This document shows, piece by piece, positions 54,485 to 63,446 of a DNA stretch of 64,000 nt. How positions within the stretch are numbered: the stretch's first letter is position 1; each line of letters starts with the position of its first letter. The notes under the pieces were generated by a model. It was not told where the DNA came from, made no database searches, and was given only the letters and a program-made list of their open reading frames with translations. A program made the translations under genes and the position numbers. The stretch spans positions 62,001 through 126,000 of the forward strand of contig NZ_ML708615.1 of the NCBI RefSeq assembly GCF_008831305.1, in the 5' to 3' direction. The DNA is from Kocuria coralli. GTDB lineage: Bacteria; Actinomycetota; Actinomycetes; Actinomycetales; Micrococcaceae.

Positions 54485-55789
54485 ATGACTTCCGTGCTCA
54501 TCACCTCCACCCCTGTCCGAGGCCACATCACGCCCCTCCTATCCATTGCCGAGGCTCTCGTCGCCGCCGGTGACCGGGTTCGCTTCCTCACCGGGGGCCG
54601 GTACCAACGGGAGGTGCTCGCCACCGGCGCCGATTTCCTGCCCCTTCCGCCCGAGGCGGACTACGACGACCGCGACCTCGACACGGCCTGTCCCGGACGC
54701 CGCGGGCGCTCAGGCCCGGCGGGGATCCGCTACGACATGATCGAGATCTTCCTCAAGCCGGTGCCAGCCCAGCTGCGCGCCGTCCGGGAAGCGCTCGGCT
54801 CAGAGCCCACCGACGTGATCCTCGCGGAGACCATGTTCGCCGCAGCCTCCGTCCTCGCCGACCTTCCCCGCTCCCAGCGGCCGCTGATCGCCAGCCTCGG
54901 CATCGTGCCACTGGCCTTCAAGCATCCGGACGTGGCGCCCTACGGGCTCGGTATCCGCCCGCTGCCGGGCCCCCTCGGCCGGCTGCGCAACGCGGCCCTG
55001 ACGGTTGCCGCCGAACGGGGCGTCTTCGCGCCGGTGCAGCGTTTTGCCGACGATCTCACCCGGGAGGTCACCGGCCGCCCCATGCAACGGTTCTTCCTCG
55101 ACTGGCCGGCGGGCTGCGATCTGCTCGTGCAGTTCACGGTGGCGGAGTTCGAGTACCCCCGGGCGGGGCTTCCGGATCACGTCAGATTCGTCGGCACGGT
55201 CTCCAGGTCGGCCGCCTCGACGATTCCCCTCCCGGACTGGTGGAGGGACCTCGACGGCCGGCGCGTCGTCCACGTCACCCAGGGAACCGTGGCCAACACG
55301 GAGTGGGGCCTGATCGGAACAGCTCTGGAGGCCCTGGCGGACGACGACGTGCTCGTGGTGGTCAGTACCGGCGGGCGCCCGGTCGACACCCTGCCCCCTC
55401 GCCTGCCCGGCAATGCTCGGGTCGCTCGTTTCCTGCCCTACGACTGGCTGCTGCCGAGGACCGACGTCCTGGTCACCAACGGAGGCTACGGCGGGGTGCA
55501 CCACGCCCTCGAGCACGGCGTGCCGATCGTGACGGCAGGTCGGACCGAGGAGAAGGCCGAGGTCGGTGCCCGCGTGTCCTGGTCGGGCGCCGGCATCGAC
55601 CTGCGCACCGACCGGCCTTCTCCCCGCAGGCTCCGCCGCGCGGTGCGAGCAGCGCTGGACGAGCCGCGTTACCGCGCTCGGTCAGCCGCCATCGGTGCGG
55701 CGATCGGCCGGTCGCCGGGGCCCGGCGCCCTCCACGGCATCCTCGCCGAGGCTCTGGACGCGGACGCCTCGACCGCCGAACACATCTGA
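54485..55789 (+). CDS. GT1-family glycosyltransferase (macrolide/UDP-glucosyltransferase-like)
   Basis: A 434-residue GT-B enzyme. The acceptor half opens with SVLITSTPVRGHITPLLSIAEALVAAGDRVRFLTG. The donor half contains VVHVTQGTVANTEWGLIGTALEAL and the nucleotide-sugar block VLVTNGGYGGVHHALEHGVPIVTAGRTEEKAEVGARV near residues 330-365. Enzymes of this type glucosylate phenolics, macrolides or other xenobiotics and often inactivate them. It is probably induced through the divergent TetR, and the FAD oxidase gene follows 60 bp downstream. Confidence 0.9.
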   Translation: MTSVLITSTPVRGHITPLLSIAEALVAAGDRVRFLTGGRYQREVLATGADFLPLPPEADYDDRDLDTACPGRRGRSGPAGIRYDMIEIFLKPVPAQLRAVREALGSEPTDVILAETMFAAASVLADLPRSQRPLIASLGIVPLAFKHPDVAPYGLGIRPLPGPLGRLRNAALTVAAERGVFAPVQRFADDLTREVTGRPMQRFFLDWPAGCDLLVQFTVAEFEYPRAGLPDHVRFVGTVSRSAASTIPLPDWWRDLDGRRVVHVTQGTVANTEWGLIGTALEALADDDVLVVVSTGGRPVDTLPPRLPGNARVARFLPYDWLLPRTDVLVTNGGYGGVHHALEHGVPIVTAGRTEEKAEVGARVSWSGAGIDLRTDRPSPRRLRRAVRAALDEPRYRARSAAIGAAIGRSPGPGALHGILAEALDADASTAEHI

Positions 55790-55849
55790 GCTATCCAGCC
55801 ACCATCCACACGCACCATTCGCACTCACCATCACGCAGAGGAATACGCC

Positions 55850-57328
55850 ATGAACACCGCACCCCGGCAACCATCCACCGGCTCCACCGTCCCCGATACC
55901 GTCGGCTCCGGGACCAGCACCCCGCAAGCCGGCAACGACGGCGGCGACGGCGGCGACCGCGAGCTGCGCCCCATCCGCAACCTCGATGATCTCCGATCCG
56001 TTCTCGGCGGGCGTCTGTCCCGCCCATCCGATGCCGACTGGGACCAGGCACGCGCAGCCTGGCAGCTGCTGGTCGACCAGCAGCCGGCCGCCGTCGTGCA
56101 CGCTGCGAGCCGGCACGATCTCGCCGTCACGGTGCGCGCGGCGGGTGCGCTCGGCATGCGGGTCGCGCCGCAGACGACCGGGCACAACGCCGCCCCGCTC
56201 GGCGATCTCTCCGCCACGATCCTGCTGCGCACCGGCTCCCTGGACGGCATCGAGATCGACGCCGCCGCGCAGACGGCCCGGATCGAGGCGGGGGTCAGCT
56301 GGGGCGATCTGGCCACGGCGGCGGCCCCCTACGGGCTGGCAACCATCGGGGGCTTCGCTGCGGGAGTCGGGGCGATCGGCTCGCTGCTCGGAGGCGGCCT
56401 GGGCTGGTTCGCCAGATCACGCGGGCTGGGCAGCTCGTGGGTCCTGGAACTGGAGGCGGTGACGCCGGACGGCGTCGTGCGCCGAGTGGCACCCGGGGAT
56501 CCGCTGTTCGACCTGCTGCTGGACGGTGCCGACATCGCCGTGATCGCGGGAGCCACCCTCCAGCTGCACCCCATCGATACCGTGTTCGCCGGGGCGCTGT
56601 TCTGGCCCGCCGAATCCGCCGGTGAGATCTTCCGAGCCTGGACCGCCTGGACCACCGAGGTCCCCGAGACGGTCACGAGCCTGGTCAGGGTGCTGCGCAT
56701 CCCGGACATGCCCGGTGTGCCCGAGGTATTCGCGGGCCGCTCCTTCGCCGTGGTCGAAGCGGCCATGGAACTGGCCCAGGAGCAGGCCGAGGCCGTGCTG
56801 GCTCCCCTGCGGAACCTGAACCCGCAGATCGACACCTTCGCGATCACCCCCGTCCCGGCGCTGGCCGCTCTCCACATGGACCCGCCGGATCCCATGCCGT
56901 CGCTCAGCTGCAGCGCCCTGCTGGCCGAACTGCCGGAGGACGCCGTGGACGCACTGGTCGATGCCGCCACCCGCGGGCCGGGGGCCATGCTCACCTCGGT
57001 CGAGCTGCGGCAGCTCGGTGGCGCTCTCGACCGTGGCCGGCGCAACGCCGTCGCGGGCTGCCGGGCGCTGCTCTACGCCGTGGCGATCACGCCGGTGCCC
57101 GAGGCGGTCGCGGCGGCACAGGCGGCTTGCGCCGCGGTGTCGGAGGCGGTGAGGTCGGTGCGCTCACCGATGGAGGTGAGGACGTTCACCGAGACACGCA
57201 TCGCCCCCGAGCGCCTCTTCGACGACGACTCCGCCCTGGCCGCGGCGAAGCGCGAATGGGACCCCGGCGATCTCGTCCATGCAGCGCACTCCGTGCTCCC
57301 CCACCAGGAAGAGCTCCTGGTGTCCTAG
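55850..57328 (+). CDS. FAD-linked oxidase (berberine bridge enzyme-like)
   Basis: A 492-residue flavoprotein of the PF01565 FAD-binding type. A Gly/Ser/Asp-rich N-terminal tail of about 45 residues precedes PAAVVHAASRHDLAVTVRAAGALGMRVAPQTTGHNAAPLGDL, where the His of TTGHN is the usual covalent-FAD position. The second block GSLLGGGLGWFARSRGLGSSWV lacks the Cys that forms the bicovalent bond in berberine bridge enzymes. It would oxidise an alcohol or sugar-like substrate. It follows the glycosyltransferase and may act on the same compound. Confidence 0.88.
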   Translation: MNTAPRQPSTGSTVPDTVGSGTSTPQAGNDGGDGGDRELRPIRNLDDLRSVLGGRLSRPSDADWDQARAAWQLLVDQQPAAVVHAASRHDLAVTVRAAGALGMRVAPQTTGHNAAPLGDLSATILLRTGSLDGIEIDAAAQTARIEAGVSWGDLATAAAPYGLATIGGFAAGVGAIGSLLGGGLGWFARSRGLGSSWVLELEAVTPDGVVRRVAPGDPLFDLLLDGADIAVIAGATLQLHPIDTVFAGALFWPAESAGEIFRAWTAWTTEVPETVTSLVRVLRIPDMPGVPEVFAGRSFAVVEAAMELAQEQAEAVLAPLRNLNPQIDTFAITPVPALAALHMDPPDPMPSLSCSALLAELPEDAVDALVDAATRGPGAMLTSVELRQLGGALDRGRRNAVAGCRALLYAVAITPVPEAVAAAQAACAAVSEAVRSVRSPMEVRTFTETRIAPERLFDDDSALAAAKREWDPGDLVHAAHSVLPHQEELLVS

Positions 57329-57350
57329 CTCCAGCAGACCACGGACCCGC

Positions 57351-57406
57351 CGAGCAGCGAGTTGGGCCGCCCGTCAGCGCTGACGGGCGGCCCAACTCGC
57401 TGCTCG
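57351..57406. repeat. perfect 56-bp intergenic palindrome
   Basis: Arms 57351-57378 and 57379-57406 are exact reverse complements with no loop. The size, the GTTGGGCCGC core and the position after a gene's 3' end match the palindrome at 22963-23018. Many bases differ between the two copies, but each copy keeps perfect pairing. Confidence 0.9.
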
Positions 57407-57488
57407 CTGGATCAGGTCCACCGGGTCGGAACTCCTCCCCCGGCGTCGCCGGGTCTGGACCTTCTCAAGGCCGATCCCCTGGCGTACT

Positions 57489-59027
57489 GTGCCACTCGTG
57501 AGCGACCCTCCTCCCCATGTGCCGCACCCGAACGCCGATCCCGACGGCGGCGCGGGCTTCAAAACCGACTTCCCGGCCACCGCCGCCGAGGAGATCGCGC
57601 TGACGGATCCCGGGGCCGTCGACCGCGCCCTGAGGAGCCCGCAGCAGCGCCACCACACGTTCCTCTCGATCCTGGTCAATACCGCGGTCGCCTCGCTCTC
57701 GACGAGCTATCTGTGGTTCGCCTGCACCTTCTGGATCTATCTGGAAACCCGCAACGTGATCGCCACCGGCGCCATCGGTGGCGCCTTCATGCTGCTGATC
57801 GCCCTGACCTCCATCAGTTTCGGGACGCTCGTGGACCGGTTCCGCAAACTCGACGTGATGCGAGCGGCCACGTTCTTCGCGCTGATCATGTTCCTCATCG
57901 CCGGCGTGGTCTATCTCATGGCCCCGGACGACGAGCTGCCGCGGCTGGACCGGCCGTGGTTCTGGGCCTATGCCCTGCTGATCCTCGTGGGGGCGGTGGT
58001 GGAGAATATCCGAGCCATCGCCCTGGCCACCACGGTGACCATCCTCATCGACCCCGACAAGCGAGCCAACGCCAACGGCCTGGTGGGCATGGTCCAGGGG
58101 ATGGCGTTCATCGTGACCTCCGTCGTGGCCGGGCTGTCGATCGGCCTGCTCGGCATGGGGTGGACGCATCTGATCACGGTGGTGCTGACGGCGGCCACGC
58201 TGGTGCACCTGCTGTTCCTGAGCATGCCCGAGGAGCTCAGGCCCGCCGCCACCGATGCCCACGGCGGCTTCGACCTGAAGGGGTCGTGGCGAGCGGTGGC
58301 CGCGGTGTCGGGGCTGTTCGCGTTGATCCTCTTCTCCACCTTCAACAACTTCATCGGCGGGGTCTACATGGCCCTGATGGATCCCTACGGCCTGGAACTG
58401 TTCGCCGTCGAGGTCTGGGGAGTGGTCTTCGCGCTCGGCGGCACCGGCTTCATCGTCGGCGGCGCCCTGATCGGGAAATTCGGCCTGGGCCGGAACCCCC
58501 TGCGGACCCTGCTGCTGGCCGTCCTGGTGATGGGAGTGCTCGGGGGCCTCTTCACCGTCCGGGAATGGGCCTGGCTGTACGTGGTGGGGATCTGGCTCTA
58601 CATGATGCTCGTGCCCGCCGTCGAAGCGGCCGAGCAGACGGTGATCCAGCGCGTGGTGCCGCTGGAGCGGCAGGGACGGGTGTTCGGCTTCGCCGGTGCG
58701 TTCGAGGCCTCGGCCGCACCCGTCACCGCCTTCGTCATCGCCCCCATCGCGGAACTCTGGATCATCCCCTGGTCTCGCTCGGCCGACGGCGCCTCCGCAC
58801 TGTCACCGCTGCTCGGGGACGGGACCTCGCGTGGCATCGCCCTGATCTTCCTGGGGGCCGGGATCGTCATGGTGATCGCGGCGCTGGTGGCCTTCCTCAC
58901 CCCCGTGTACCGCAGGATCTCCCGTGAATACGCCGTGGCGGCCGAAGAGGACGAGCACGCGGAGAAGGCCTCCGCCCCCGGCGCTGCGCCCGGCGAGCGC
59001 CCTTCACCGTCCTCGGGTGACTTGTAG
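57489..59027 (+). CDS. MFS transporter
   Basis: A 512-residue major facilitator with about twelve segments. Blocks include GTLVDRFRKLDVMRAATFFA near residue 110, IDPDKRANANGLVGMVQG near 190 and FIVGGALIGKFGLGRNPLRT. It resembles the MFS_3/enterobactin-exporter-like group. A soluble N-terminus of about 50 residues and an acidic C-terminus (AAEEDEHAEKASAPG) are present. GTG 57489 is used; GTG 57498 is also possible as neither has a clear ribosome binding site. It could export a product of the preceding enzymes. Confidence 0.88.
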   Translation: MPLVSDPPPHVPHPNADPDGGAGFKTDFPATAAEEIALTDPGAVDRALRSPQQRHHTFLSILVNTAVASLSTSYLWFACTFWIYLETRNVIATGAIGGAFMLLIALTSISFGTLVDRFRKLDVMRAATFFALIMFLIAGVVYLMAPDDELPRLDRPWFWAYALLILVGAVVENIRAIALATTVTILIDPDKRANANGLVGMVQGMAFIVTSVVAGLSIGLLGMGWTHLITVVLTAATLVHLLFLSMPEELRPAATDAHGGFDLKGSWRAVAAVSGLFALILFSTFNNFIGGVYMALMDPYGLELFAVEVWGVVFALGGTGFIVGGALIGKFGLGRNPLRTLLLAVLVMGVLGGLFTVREWAWLYVVGIWLYMMLVPAVEAAEQTVIQRVVPLERQGRVFGFAGAFEASAAPVTAFVIAPIAELWIIPWSRSADGASALSPLLGDGTSRGIALIFLGAGIVMVIAALVAFLTPVYRRISREYAVAAEEDEHAEKASAPGAAPGERPSPSSGDL

Positions 59028-59047
59028 GCGTTGACTAAGGTGAGGCC

Positions 59048-59782
59048 ATGACGGATGTGACTCTGCTCGAGGACGGATCCTGGTCGCGGGTGCTGTGCAT
59101 CGTGGCCCATCCGGACGATATGGAATACGGCGCATCGGCGGCGGTCGCAGCATGGACCGGCCGTGGCATCGAGGTGGCCTACCTGCTGCTGACGGCAGGC
59201 GAGGCCGGGATGCAGCGCCCGCCGGAAGAGACGGGCCCGCTGCGCGCGGAGGAGCAACGGCGTGCCTGCGCCGCCGTCGGCGTGGACGATCTGCGGATCC
59301 TGGACCACCCGGACGGGATGCTCGTGTACTCGCTGGACCTGCGCCGGGACGTGGCGCGTGCCATCAGGTCGTTCAAGCCAGACGCGGTGGTGACCGCCAA
59401 CTTCGACTTCGAGGCGTACGGGAACCTCAACCAGGCGGATCACAGGGAAGCCGGCAAGGCCGTCGTGGACGGCGTGCGTGATGCCGACAACGCATGGGTG
59501 TTCCGCGAACTCGCGGAGGAGGGCCTGGAGAAGTGGTCGACCAGGTGGCTGCTGATCGCCGGTCATCCCCAGCCGACCCATGCCGTGGGACTCGACCAGG
59601 GTGCGGTCGACGCGAGCGTGGAATCGCTGAAGCGCCACCAGGCGTATCTGGCCGATCTGCCATGGCATCCTCGGCCCGAGGAGTTCATCCCGGAGATCCT
59701 GCGGGCAGGCGGCGTGGCGATCGGCACGGACTACGCGGTGACGTTCCGCGCCTTCGACCTGAACTCTTTCGGCGACGACTGA
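59048..59782 (+). CDS. PIG-L/LmbE-family deacetylase
   Basis: A 244-residue zinc-dependent N-deacetylase. The metal motif is IVAHPDDMEYGA near residue 20, a second block is TANFDFEAYGNLNQADHREAGKAV near 118, and the His-rich end is AGHPQPTHAVGLDQ. The family includes MshB (mycothiol) and Mca-type enzymes as well as antibiotic-biosynthetic deacetylases. The substrate cannot be set from sequence. AAGGTGAGG precedes ATG 59048, 20 bp after the MFS gene. Confidence 0.93.
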   Translation: MTDVTLLEDGSWSRVLCIVAHPDDMEYGASAAVAAWTGRGIEVAYLLLTAGEAGMQRPPEETGPLRAEEQRRACAAVGVDDLRILDHPDGMLVYSLDLRRDVARAIRSFKPDAVVTANFDFEAYGNLNQADHREAGKAVVDGVRDADNAWVFRELAEEGLEKWSTRWLLIAGHPQPTHAVGLDQGAVDASVESLKRHQAYLADLPWHPRPEEFIPEILRAGGVAIGTDYAVTFRAFDLNSFGDD

Positions 59783-59811
59783 GGGGGTCCTCGCCCCTGC
59801 AGCCGGTTTCA

Positions 59812-59858
59812 ACACGGAAAAGGGCGTTTCGCGGTTCGATTCGTGCACTTTTCCGTGT
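59812..59858. terminator. bidirectional terminator between PIG-L and FAD monooxygenase genes
   Basis: ACACGGAAAAG (59812-59822) pairs perfectly with CTTTTCCGTGT (59848-59858) around a 25-base loop that can pair further. The run of A before and T after the loop gives a T-tract in either direction, between convergent genes. Confidence 0.7.
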
Positions 59859-59891
59859 CGGGAACGCGGACCGCCCGCGTGAGCTCCGTCA

Positions 59892-61025
59892 TCACGGCCG
59901 CGGAGGCGCCCAGTCCTGGAGCCGGTCCATCGCCGTGACCGCGAACGACGCCGGGACGGCTCGAAGGGCGGCGTCCCGCAGACGCGTCGCCGTACGGCCC
60001 GAACTCTGCGCGATCCGGCCCATCGTCCTGGATCGCCGCCAGATTCCGCGAGTACGCGCCCGGCGCAAACGGTCGTAGCGCCCGAGTACCGTATCGAGGT
60101 CCTGAACACGGGAACCCCGCAGGAGCGTCACCAGAGTCGCCGCATCCTCGATCGCCTGGCCGGCTCCCTGGCCGAGATCGGGGGTCATCGCATGAGCGGC
60201 ATCGCCGAGCAGGGCGCCGCGGTGGCGGATGAACGATGCGGGGAATCCGGCGAGGTCGTAGATATCGTGCCGGAGGATCGACTCCGGTGCGGTGGCCTCG
60301 ATGAGTTCGCCGATCGGATGGTGCCACTGGCCGAACAGGGTTCGAAGCGTCGCATGCGGGTCGGCGTCGTCCTTCCCCGGCGCGACGGAGCGCGTGGCGA
60401 ACCAGTACACCCTCCGGTCGGGCAGGGGAACGATCCCGAAGCGTTGCCCGGCGCCCCAGGTCTCCCCCGCCTCATCGGCCAGATGGCCGCGCGAGGTCGT
60501 CACTCCTCGCCAGGCCGTGTACCCGGCATACCGCAGGCCGCCGTCCAGCCCCCACCGGCGTCGCGCGTCGCTGCGCAGCCCATCGGCGGCGATCACCAGG
60601 TCATAGCGTTCTTCGCACCCGGCCACGACGACCACCGGCGCCCCGGTCGAGGAGACGATCCCCTCCTGCCCTCGCCGGATGGTCGCGCCGGGGAGCTGGT
60701 CCACCAGCGCCCGGTGAAGGTCTGAACGATGGAGACTGCGCACCGAGGGCGCCTCCGACGGCGGCAGGGTGAGCAGCCAGCGCCCCGAAGGCTGGCGTTG
60801 CCCGGAGCGGAGCCGTCCCGCCGCATCGGTGCTGATCTCCCGGACGGCCTCGCCGAGGCCGAGCGCATCGAGGGCGGCGAAGGCATTGCCGAACAAGGTC
60901 AGCCCTGCGCCGACCGCCTGCGGAGTGGCCCGTCTTTCGTAGACGGCGACCTCGTGTCCATCCGTGTGCAGTCCAGCGGCAGCAACCAGGCCCCCGATGC
61001 CCGCACCGATGATCGCGATTCTCAT
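59892..61025 (-). CDS. FAD-dependent monooxygenase (PHBH fold, salicylate/UbiH-like)
   Basis: A 377-residue group A flavin hydroxylase. The Rossmann start is IAIIGAGIGGLVAAAGL, the DG motif LVIAADGLRSDARRRWG is near residue 150, and the GD motif ALLGDAAHAMTPDLGQGAGQAIEDAATL near 278. It hydroxylates an unknown aromatic or polyketide-type substrate using NAD(P)H. It lies 18 bp after the transporter gene on the same strand, so transport and hydroxylation may be linked. Confidence 0.92.
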   Translation of the reverse strand: MRIAIIGAGIGGLVAAAGLHTDGHEVAVYERRATPQAVGAGLTLFGNAFAALDALGLGEAVREISTDAAGRLRSGQRQPSGRWLLTLPPSEAPSVRSLHRSDLHRALVDQLPGATIRRGQEGIVSSTGAPVVVVAGCEERYDLVIAADGLRSDARRRWGLDGGLRYAGYTAWRGVTTSRGHLADEAGETWGAGQRFGIVPLPDRRVYWFATRSVAPGKDDADPHATLRTLFGQWHHPIGELIEATAPESILRHDIYDLAGFPASFIRHRGALLGDAAHAMTPDLGQGAGQAIEDAATLVTLLRGSRVQDLDTVLGRYDRLRRARTRGIWRRSRTMGRIAQSSGRTATRLRDAALRAVPASFAVTAMDRLQDWAPPRP

Positions 61026-61043
61026 ACGCCCGGGCCGCCTGAG

Positions 61044-62018
61044 TCAGCGCTCGCGCGGCGGCCTGCGCGACCAGATGCCGGCGATGATCGAGCCGGAGAC
61101 GTTGTGCCACACGGAGAAGATCGCCCCGGGCAACGCGGCCTCGGGCGAGAAGTGCGTGCGGGCAAGCCCCGCGGCAAGGCCGGAGTTCTGCATGCCCACC
61201 TCGATGCTCACCGCACGCCGCGCGCCTTCGTCCAGACCCACCAGGCGGGCCGCGAAATAGCCGAGCAGCAGTCCGATGGCGTTCAGCGCGATCACCACAC
61301 CGGCCACCAGTAGCCCTGAGGTCAGGATCGTGGCGGCGCTGCCCGCGACGACGGCGAGCACGATGAGCGAGATCCCGGTGACCGAGATGAGCGGCATCCA
61401 CTCCACGACGCGTTCGACGATACGCGGCAGGAACCGGCGCAGGAGGATCCCCGCAACGACCGGGATGAGCACGATCTGCACGATCGAGAGGAACATGCCG
61501 GCCGCATCCACCGGAAGATAGGACCCCGCGAGCCAGAGAACCAGCAACGGGGTCAGCAGAGGGGCGACGAGGGTGGAGACCGAGGTCATCGCGACCGAGA
61601 GCGCGACGTCGCCCTTCGACAGGTACACCATGACGTTCGATGCGGTGCCGCCCGGGGCAGCGGCCACCAGGATCACGCCGACGGCGATGGCCGGATCGAG
61701 CCGCAGCACGGAGACCAGAGCCCACCCCGCCATAGGCATGATGATGAACTGCGCGAGGATACCGATCAGCAACGGGACCGGACGCCGCGCCACGACCGCG
61801 AAATCCGCGGCACGCAACGTCAACCCCATGCCCAGCATGATGAGCATGAGCAGCGGGTTGACCAGGGCGCCCAGGGGCAGGAACGGGCCCGGGATGATCA
61901 CCGCCACGGCACCCGCAGCCAGCACGATGAGCGGGAACCAGGTGCCCGCTACCCTCCCGATACGCACCCCGATGTGCTCAGGCCGATTCTGAACGTCGTC
62001 ATTCGTAGCCACCGGCAC
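61044..62018 (-). CDS. bile acid:sodium symporter family (BASS) transporter
   Basis: A 324-residue membrane protein with about ten segments. Family blocks are GMGLTLRAADFAVVARRP near residue 62, VAAAPGGTASNVMVYLSKGDVALSVAMTSVSTLVAPLLTP near 117-157, and RRAVSIEVGMQNSGLAAGLA near 265. BASS proteins carry organic anions with Na+, including pantoate and keto acids as well as bile acids. It probably supplies the substrate of the monooxygenase encoded next. Confidence 0.92.
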   Translation of the reverse strand: MPVATNDDVQNRPEHIGVRIGRVAGTWFPLIVLAAGAVAVIIPGPFLPLGALVNPLLMLIMLGMGLTLRAADFAVVARRPVPLLIGILAQFIIMPMAGWALVSVLRLDPAIAVGVILVAAAPGGTASNVMVYLSKGDVALSVAMTSVSTLVAPLLTPLLVLWLAGSYLPVDAAGMFLSIVQIVLIPVVAGILLRRFLPRIVERVVEWMPLISVTGISLIVLAVVAGSAATILTSGLLVAGVVIALNAIGLLLGYFAARLVGLDEGARRAVSIEVGMQNSGLAAGLARTHFSPEAALPGAIFSVWHNVSGSIIAGIWSRRPPRER

Positions 62019-62073
62019 AGTGTACGCGCGCCCTGCACGAGGGCGCTGCTTCCGCGGATGACCGGAACCCGGC

Positions 62074-62316
62074 CTACCGGCCGCCCAGCACCTGCTCGAG
62101 CGGAATGCTGTCGTCCTGCCACGGTGTCAGGACCCAGATCAAGAGGTAGAGGCCGATCCCGACGACTGGCAGCAGGAACGAGAGCAGAACCAGAAGGCGG
62201 ACCAGCCACACGTTGATCCCGGTTGCCGCGGCGAGCCCGCCCGCTATTCCTCCGACAATGCGGCCCGGGCCACGACGGAAACCGAGGTTTCTGATGGAAT
62301 CGAAGAGTTTTCGCAT
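62074..62316 (-). CDS. PspC-domain membrane protein
   Basis: An 80-residue protein that is essentially one PspC domain: FRRGPGRIVGGIAGGLAAATGINVWLVRLLVLLSFLLPVVGIGLYLLIWVLTPW. It has one amphipathic and one or two membrane segments. PspC proteins take part in envelope stress responses and sometimes regulate via protein partners. It stands alone; no PspA or sensor kinase is nearby. Confidence 0.93.
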   Translation of the reverse strand: MRKLFDSIRNLGFRRGPGRIVGGIAGGLAAATGINVWLVRLLVLLSFLLPVVGIGLYLLIWVLTPWQDDSIPLEQVLGGR

Positions 62317-62383
62317 ACCCCGACGATACGCCGGTGCAACCGCCCGAGCCGATACCTGGCTGAACTATGGCCTCTCCGCGCGG

Positions 62384-62812
62384 TCATTCGTACCGGCCCA
62401 GGAGGGGCCTGGGCCATCCCCCGAGCGCGAGCACGGACAGGCATGTCTGAACCAGGCCGGTGAAGAAGTAGATACCCTGCAGCGGCGACCAGACGAGCAT
62501 GATCGCGATCTCCGCGAAGATCCAGATCATCATGGTCAGGCCGGCCATGGCATGCAGGCCCCAGGCCAGACGATATCCGCGGTAGTGCGCAGCGAGGGCG
62601 ATGGCCTGCACGCCGCCCACGACAAAACCCAGGATGATCCCCGGCCAGAAATACGAGTCGAAGACGGTCCCGTCCAGCCATTGCAACGGTATGCCGACTC
62701 CCCCACCGATGGTGAGCCCGGCCATCCCCGCCAGCGCCGAGAGCAGGTTGAACCACGCCACGACAGACAGTGCGAGGCGGTATCTCCGAGGCGGGACAGG
62801 GGCTGACCTCAT
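62384..62812 (-). CDS. hypothetical four-segment membrane protein
   Basis: A 142-residue protein with four hydrophobic segments, separated by short loops (LQWLDGTVFDSYFWPG; HYRGYRLAWGLHA). I recognise no family with confidence. The gene is intact, begins at ATG 62812 and is upstream of the PspC gene on the same strand (67-bp gap). Confidence 0.7.
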   Translation of the reverse strand: MRSAPVPPRRYRLALSVVAWFNLLSALAGMAGLTIGGGVGIPLQWLDGTVFDSYFWPGIILGFVVGGVQAIALAAHYRGYRLAWGLHAMAGLTMMIWIFAEIAIMLVWSPLQGIYFFTGLVQTCLSVLALGGWPRPLLGRYE

Positions 62813-62889
62813 GGTTCCAGGATAGAGCCGCCGCAGCGGCTCCGCTCGATCGCCCGCTCCAGGCGCCTCATTCTGCAGAACATCCTTTC

Positions 62890-62927
62890 CTATCGTTTCT
62901 CTTGAAGAAAAGATCGAGAAACGATAG
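62890..62927 (+). promoter_or_regulatory. large inverted repeat before the DUF2975/HTH pair
   Basis: CTATCGTTTCTC (62890-62901) and GAGAAACGATAG (62916-62927) are perfect 12-bp arms with a 14-bp AT-rich spacer. The site lies 28 bp before ATG 62955 in an AT-rich promoter zone. It is a strong candidate operator for the HTH protein of this operon. Confidence 0.75.
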
Positions 62928-62954
62928 ATTCTAATCGTCTAACGAGGAGGAGTC

Positions 62955-63446
62955 ATGCGGAACCTATCGATCGTGGTGCTCAAGGGAGTGATCGCACTGT
63001 CCCTGGCGGGCTCGGTGTTCGTGCAAGTCGTCCTGCTTCCACTGACCTGGGTCGACCTTTCACAAGCCGGAGTGCCCCCATGGGGAAGGGTCGTGCTGGT
63101 CTCGATCGCCGCGGCCGTCGTGCTGACCATGCAGGTCTTCGCGATCTGCGTCTGGAGGCTGCTGACCATGGTGCGAGAGGGCTCCGTCTTCTCGCGGGGC
63201 GCCTTCCGCTACGTCGACGTCATCATCGGCGCGATCGCCACGGCGGCCGCCCTCGTCGTCGTCCTCGCCGTGGTGCTCGCGCCCGGTGACCTCGCCCCCG
63301 GCGCCGTCGGGCTCATCTGCGGCGCATCCCTGGTTCTCGCCGGAGTGGCCTTGCTCGTCGTCGTGATGCGGCAGCTTCTGGTCCAGGCCGTCGGCCGCGA
63401 GGTGGAAGCTCGTGCACTGCGCACAGAACTCAGCGAGGTGATCTGA
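62955..63446 (+). CDS. DUF2975-family membrane protein
   Basis: A 163-residue protein with four membrane segments. The pattern CVWRLLTMVREGSVFSRGAFRYVDVIIG near residues 65-92 is typical of DUF2975. These proteins are regularly encoded just before a small Cro/CI-type HTH protein, as here, and may sequester or signal to it at the membrane. GAGGAGG precedes ATG 62955. Its stop is immediately followed by the HTH gene's ATG. Confidence 0.9.
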   Translation: MRNLSIVVLKGVIALSLAGSVFVQVVLLPLTWVDLSQAGVPPWGRVVLVSIAAAVVLTMQVFAICVWRLLTMVREGSVFSRGAFRYVDVIIGAIATAAALVVVLAVVLAPGDLAPGAVGLICGASLVLAGVALLVVVMRQLLVQAVGREVEARALRTELSEVI

